Source: Chloranthus sessilifolius (Eukaryota > Streptophyta > Magnoliopsida > Chloranthales > Chloranthaceae). Taken from it: a stretch of 64,000 bases of DNA. Both the position numbers and the translations under genes were made by a program. Shown here one piece after another: positions 59,489-64,000 of this stretch (position 1 is the stretch's first letter; each line of letters opens with the position of its first letter). The notes under the pieces were generated by a model that was not told the DNA's origin, did no database searches, and worked only from the letters and a program-made list of their open reading frames with translations. Location: contig CM037585.1 of NCBI GenBank assembly GCA_021018995.1, forward strand, positions 83,862,646-83,926,645, in the 5' to 3' direction.

Positions 59489-60908
59489 ATGAAGGCTGAA
59501 GCAAGTGCTCGTGCTATAGAAGAAATTGGAGTTCAAGTTGAGATGGAAATAGAAAGGGTACTGCATTCTGATACTTGTGTTTGTCCATGCCTTATAGTGG
59601 CATCTCCATCATTCAATGCTCAAGAGTTTGGGAAGCCCATAAATCAGTATGCTCTAGTGAATAAATTGGAGAAATGTTCAACAAGGACAAGGGGTTCTGG
59701 CTCACCATTCAAATGCATTGCAAGTTTGGTACAGCAGATCAAATTGGAGAAGGATCAGGAACTATCAGAGGCCAGGCTTCATGTTGAAGAACTCGAAGCC
59801 TTAGCTGCTAGTCGGCATAAAGAGGTGAACATTTATTTATTCATGTTTATATACATCCCACTTTCCGAATAGAACATGCAAAGAATTCACTTTTGCTACA
59901 TTGCTTTTAGATATGTATGCTGAATGCAAGATTGGCAGCTACTGAAAGCATGACACATGACGTGATTAGGGATTTGCTTGGTGTCAAATTAGACATCACT
60001 AACTATGCTGTAAGTTAGGACAAATCTGATGAATTAAGTTTTATAGGATCATCATCATCATCATTGCTTTCCTATCTATATGGAGGTTTATAGAATGCTT
60101 TTTTCAATCTCTGTGTTTGTCCCTAGAAGATGTCTTTCTCATGCCTTGTTCTCTCTTTGACAAATTCTAGAACTTGATCGATCAAAGAATGACTTCAAAA
60201 GTTAGTGGAGAAGGCTCAAAGAACTAACGGAAGAATTACATAAAGGTTATATTACTCAATTATTATGCTTTATTTTTAAGATTAACTCTCTACTCATCTT
60301 TATTTGTGTCTCCATAGGAGTAGGAAATTCTCAAATAACTTGATTGATGATTTCATTGAGGAGAGAAATAGGTGATTTCGCCTAGCTCATCGAAATGATT
60401 TTGTTTCTTTTTGTTTTTCTCCCATAATTCTAATTATTTGACTCAGGTCAACTTTTTAGGATTGGATTGGACTCAAAAGTGCAGGACTAATTAGAATAAT
60501 GAAAAAAAAAAACAAAATCATTACTAAGTAGATAAGTGAAAAGATAGGATCTTGCTTGAATTGGGTTATTTGGTTTTATAATTCAATCTCATTTTAGCCA
60601 AATATATAGATCTATTGGATAAACTTCGAAAGTGTGGATTGTAAATCGCTCGCATTGCTGACCTATTATATTGGTCATACATTTCCATATGGTACTACCG
60701 TACTACAATATTACATTCTTAATTTTTTCATTCTCCATCTTGAAATTGAACAAGTCTTTGGAAATAGGTTTATATGCAAGTGTTCATATTTTGTAGCTTT
60801 ATCGAAGAAATCAATCAAAGGCAAGCGGATGCACTAGCTGCTCAGGTGATGATAGAACATCTTCAACAACGAAATCACTTGCTCACAGCACAAAACAAGA
60901 TGTTGAAG
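59489..60908 (+). pseudogene. KIN12-like: Kinesin-12 gene fragment, five exons with introns
   Basis: Exons about 59489-59824, 59911-60009, 60171-60245, 60318-60371 and 60797-60908, each with AG/GT borders. Readable parts: S-P-F-K-C-I-A-S-L-V-Q-Q and E-E-L-E-A-L-A-A-S-R; E-S-M-T-H-D-V-I-R-D-L-L-G-V-K-L-D; then L-Q-K-L-V-E-K-A-Q and Q-A-D-A-L-A-A-Q-V. This is the coiled-coil tail of phragmoplast kinesins of the KIN-12 group (cell-plate guidance). Exons 3 and 4 carry frameshifts and stops. The motor domain is absent. Introns show capture from genomic DNA. The first 200 bases of exon 1 are less certainly kinesin. Confidence 0.85.
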
Positions 60909-60964
60909 GTTGATACCATTTTTTAGTTATAAGTTCAAGTTTGATACCTTGTAGTTGTAACTAA

Positions 60965-61220
60965 TGTTGCTCTAATGTTCATCTAAGCTGTCTGATTGGA
61001 AGGCAGTTATGTAAAAGATCTTTCTCTCAAAAGATTGGCATGAAACGCGATCTCCATAATCTGATTTAACACAGTCAAACACCATCAGCAGATTCAATGG
61101 CTGACTGTGTTAAATAAGATGATGGAGATCACGTTTAATCTTTAGGAAGATCTTTACATCATGGCCTTCATATTAGATGGGTTAGATGGTGTTCCATGTG
61201 GCATAGATCCTAAAAATACC
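60965..61220. mobile_element. MITE-like foldback element
   Basis: A long imperfect inverted repeat. The left arm has GTAAAAGATC and CGCGATCTCCAT, then GATTTAACACAGTCA. The right arm has the complements, ending GATCTTTAC and ATGGCCTTC. Arms are about 110 bp with a short centre near 61085-61100. Related single arms are at 32815-33050 and 34310-34490. Lies in the spacer between kinesin and TIR1/AFB pieces. Confidence 0.6.
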
Positions 61221-61406
61221 AACTCTTTCTTTGTAAACCATGTGCCCATGGTACACATATCGTGTGCAAATTGTAGCTCCCTTTAAAAACTGGTCGGTCA
61301 ACAAATTTTCAAGGCAATTTGGCCGAGATTTTGAAATGACCCAAGTTTTTTGCTAGTTTATAGCATTTTAGCCAAATTTGAGTCCTAAATATTTGATCGA
61401 ATGCAG

Positions 61407-61643
61407 GTTCTTGACTTTGTACGAGATGAAGGGCTCCAGACTATCGCTACGACATGCAAGGATCTTCGGGAGCTTCAGGTTTTCCCCATGGATACCCGGG
61501 AAGACAGTGATGGACCCGTTTCGGACATGGTTCTTGTTGCGATTTCCGAGGGATGTAGGAAGCTCCGATCGATCCTCTATTTCTGCCAGCAGATGACCAA
61601 TATGTCAGAATATGCTATGCATGTTTCTTTTGTAACACTGTAG
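61407..61643 (+). pseudogene. TIR1/AFB-like: TIR1/AFB auxin receptor fragment
   Basis: From acceptor ATGCAG|GTTC at 61407 it reads [21 protein letters not shown] and [16 protein letters not shown], leucine-rich repeats of the TIR1/AFB F-box receptors. The match ends near 61605 (M-T-N); the last 12 codons to the stop at 61641 are unrelated. Open throughout. The F-box and the other repeats are missing, so it cannot act as a receptor. GC content is higher than in its surroundings. Confidence 0.9.
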
Positions 61644-61879
61644 CAAGAAAAAATGGGAGTCATTACTTGTACACATAAATTTGTTGTAAATGAAATTGTG
61701 GTGTTGTGAATTAAATTTTATTTTTCTAAATGAGCTTTGAGCTAATGTAAATGAAAATGTGAGTATGTAAATACAGGTTATGGATTTTCATAAAAATAAA
61801 ATAAAATAAATGCATGTTATAGATGTGTACTACTGGGAAATATAATTATTGGAGCAAAAAAAATTAAATAGTATTAAAA

Positions 61880-62217
61880 AAAAAAATTATTGGAGATCAC
61901 TTATTGGAGACGGCTTTAAGCAAGCCGTCTCCAATAACATTAGATCACTTATTGGAGACAGCCAAAAGCCGTCTTCAATAATAAGAGATGACTTATTAGA
62001 GACGACTTTAAGGTGTCTCCAACATATTTTTGGAGACGGCTTACGGCCGTCTCCAATAACTTTGACTATTAGAGACGACTCTTATTTGGTCTCCAAAGAC
62101 AATGGAGACGGGACTATTTGAGACTACATGGAAGTCGTCTCCAATACTATTGGAGACGGCTTCGACACCTTTGGAGACGGCCAAAAGTCGTCTCCAATAA
62201 ACACATTTTTTATAGTG
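61880..62217. repeat. Right terminal and subterminal repeats of the CACTA element
   Basis: About 12 copies of GGAGACGGC / GCCGTCTCC-type motifs ending in TTTTTTATAGTG; mirror of the left end. Confidence 0.85.
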
Positions 62218-62220
62218 CCA
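62218..62220. repeat. Target-site duplication CCA, right copy
   Basis: Identical to 54652-54654. Confidence 0.85.
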
Positions 62221-63087
62221 TGCTATCATATAAAAATTGGTGGTCGGTGGAATCATGTGTGAGTGGTTAAGTGGATACAAGCACACAAGTGAAGATGACT
62301 TCATAGGGACAAGTAGATACACACAATATTGATGTCAAGACACGGTATCCTTGATGGTGAAGAGAGTATCCTACCAAGACATTGTTTGGACCGAACAACT
62401 TTAACTTTGTTAAATGGCCCTAAATACGGAAACATGAACGTCCAAAAGAGCACAAAGTAGAATCATGTGGATTTCTGCCAACAAGTTTCTCATAAGGCGA
62501 TACATGACTAAACAATTTGATTGAGAATCTATTTATCAAATAGATTGAGCTCTAAACACTTCAAACGCTTGTAGAAATTTAATATTATGCAGGAAGAAAT
62601 TTTCAACATGCAGTTTAAATCTAGTGAAGAAATCGAATGCATTGGAAAGAATTATGAGTACTTTGGATTTATTCAAAATAGAATATAATACTTGAAATCA
62701 TTAGTTAAATAGTGCTACGATGTCTAAATATCTAACCGTATTAAATCAAGAGGACCAAATGCAACAAAATATGATAAATTAAGAGGAAGACTACTTTTTC
62801 CAAGAGAACAGTATTATAAGAAAAATTATACCTTCGTTAGGTTTCATCGCTTGTGATGATCCAGACAACCATTCTAGCGGTTAGCTATCAAACGATGCCG
62901 ATAATATGTCGACAAGTGACATTAAATCAGCCTCAAAATCAAATTTTCAAAGGATGTTAAAAGTAAGCATACCTCTTTGAATTCGAGGAGTGCCTTGTAT
63001 TCCCATCGCATTATCATCATTTCCTAAAATTTTCTTTAGCCTTTTCTCCAAAATTCAAACTTGTTAATACAAATATTAGTTTTAAAT
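62221..63087 (-). other. Internal non-coding region of the Copia-like element (5' part)
   Basis: About 870 bp, no gene; no clear primer-binding site next to the LTR at 63087 (degenerate or lost). Confidence 0.5.
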
Positions 63088-63659
63088 TGTTAGAAAAATT
63101 AAAATGTTGATCCGAAATAATACATGGAACCGGTTCGAGGCACGAGAAATATCGTTGTCTTTAAACCAATATTTGCCCCCACCACTTCGACAAAGTGGTC
63201 ACCAATAGGTTACTGGCAAACTGGTTCCAGGATACAACAAACCGGCTGTGTATTCTTGTGAAGGATTGGCGAATCCAATCACGCTATCCGAACACCAAAT
63301 ATTGCAAGAACGCTCTGATCAAGACCTTTAAAGTCATAACAAGAGAGAAGAAAGAAGACTCTTTTTGTGATGTGTAAAATAATAATTTTAGGTTCCTTAA
63401 ATTGAAATCAAATGGTGTGTTAATGCACCCTTTTCCAATGAAAAGGTGCTACATACATCCCTTCGGAAAAGACACCACTTTAGAAAGACCCTTCATTTTG
63501 AAAAGACACTCCACTTTGGAAAGACATCTCTTTTGAAAAGATACCACTTTGGAAAGACACCTCAATTGAAAAGACACACCTCTTAGAAAAAGACACCTCA
63601 ATTGAAAAGACACACCTCTTGGAAAAAGACAAGTTTAATAAACTTTTAAATATCTAACA
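63088..63659 (-). repeat. 5' LTR of the Copia-like element
   Basis: 572 bp, TGTTAG...CTAACA, with the same GAAAAGACAC repeat block (63460-63630). Confidence 0.85.
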
Positions 63660-63792
63660 ATATTCTATTAAGTTAATTGATTATAATTGGTGTCGGGTTG
63701 AAAAAAGTTTTATATAAGTTAATTACTTTCAAGAAAATTAAAATTTTCATGTGTTTAATTATTCAAGCTTAGCATCATCAAAACTATCTAAT

Positions 63793-64000
63793 ATTTTTTT
63801 ATGGGAATAAGGGTATTTTATTATATTAAATCACACGAAATCACATCAAATAATTAAGGAGGAACACAGTCTATCCAAACCTAATCACAGCCTTGGATTA
63901 AGCTAATTTTGGCTAAGGCATCAGCAGCTGAATTTGCTGATCGGTAAACAAAGTTAACCGAAAAATCATTGAAAATCTTGAGACTCTCTACAATGTCGTT
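63793..64000 (-). pseudogene. 3' end of a LINE (RNase H-like C-terminus), continues past right edge
   Basis: Minus-strand reading F-V-Y-R-S-A-N-S-A-A-D-A-L-A-K, the typical end of the RNase H-like domain in plant LINE reverse transcriptases, stops at 63881. A short 3' UTR ending in an A-run (minus strand, about 63793-63800) follows. The rest lies outside. Confidence 0.7.

Larger units (their letters stand above)
54655..62217. mobile_element. Non-autonomous CACTA transposon carrying host-gene exons
   Basis: 7563 bp. Left end CACTACAAAAAAAATG; right end, reversed, CACTATAAAAAATGTG. Both are followed by GGAGACGA and by many direct and inverted copies of TATTGGAGACGGC (54670-54925 and 61890-62200). 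CCA duplications flank it. There is no transposase; the cargo is kinesin-12 and TIR1/AFB exons, all on the plus strand, after a promoter-like segment. It would need a transposase in trans. Confidence 0.92.
52030..63659 (-). mobile_element. Non-coding Copia-like LTR retrotransposon, split by a CACTA element
   Basis: Two direct repeats of about 573 bp (52030-52603, 63088-63659) with TGTTAG...CTAACA ends (left copy TG mutated to TA). Flanks CTATT (52025-52029) and ATATT (63660-63664) are a probable 5-bp duplication with one change. The C-rich ATCCCCCACT inside the left LTR is, on the minus strand, a polypurine tract AGTGGGGGAT, so the element reads right to left. Without the CACTA insert it is about 4.1 kb and has no gag or pol. 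Confidence 0.8.

Noticed and set aside
50840..64000. DUF4283 fragment and the RNase H tail at the right edge as one LINE
   Set aside because: On the minus strand the order would be reversed (the N-terminal domain lies at lower coordinates than the C-terminal one), so they are separate relics.

Overview
The window is plant (angiosperm) nuclear DNA from a transposon-dense, gene-poor region. The evidence is the set of mobile elements (Ogre/Tat, Athila and Tekay-type Ty3/Gypsy elements and a CACTA transposon), plant TATA boxes, plant-style GT-AG introns, and fragments of plant host genes (AGO4-clade Argonaute, cytosolic enolase, ADP-glucose pyrophosphorylase large subunit, kinesin-12, TIR1/AFB auxin receptor). 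I see no complete, undamaged host gene and no tRNA or rRNA gene. The species cannot be named from this.

Layout, left to right. (1) 1-3418: 5' end of a minus-strand Ogre/Tat-type element (ORF1, leader, tRNA-Arg-type primer site, LTR), inserted into the 5' LTR of the next element. (2) 3419-30011: a decayed plus-strand Tekay-type chromovirus ('Tekay-1') with gag, pol, an extra 3' ORF and a 3' LTR. It is split at 10167-24347 by (3) a 14.2-kb Athila-lineage element with paired 2.46-kb LTRs, a tRNA-Asp primer site, GCTTG target duplications and its own extra 3' ORF. (4) 30012-37755 and 50198-50660: a minus-strand mosaic of host-gene exons (AGPase, an unidentified exon, enolase, AGO4) whose promoter-like 5' end is separated from the exons by (5) 37756-50197, a second Tekay-type element ('Tekay-2', minus strand) with both LTRs. 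(6) 50660-52029: short repeats, a DUF4283-type relic and a promoter-like segment. (7) 52030-63659: a minus-strand, non-coding Copia-like LTR element, interrupted by (8) 54655-62217, a non-autonomous CACTA transposon with CCA target duplications that carries kinesin-12 and TIR1/AFB exons. (9) 63793-64000: the 3' tail of a LINE on the minus strand.

Three observations stand out. First, the Athila and both Tekay elements carry, after pol, a related extra ORF with a shared core (L-V-x-L-F-Y-Q). In each element a dense set of short, often palindromic, CpG-rich motifs lies just before this ORF and again in the LTR. The motif differs from element to element, even between the two related Tekay copies. 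This looks like an element-specific protein-DNA recognition module, though that is inference. Second, both Tekay elements have an in-phase GT-AG intron between gag and protease, a probable leader intron, and, in Tekay-1 only, an intron-like insertion in integrase. Third, the two Tekay copies share three premature stops at the same codons, which suggests that already-interrupted copies were multiplied.
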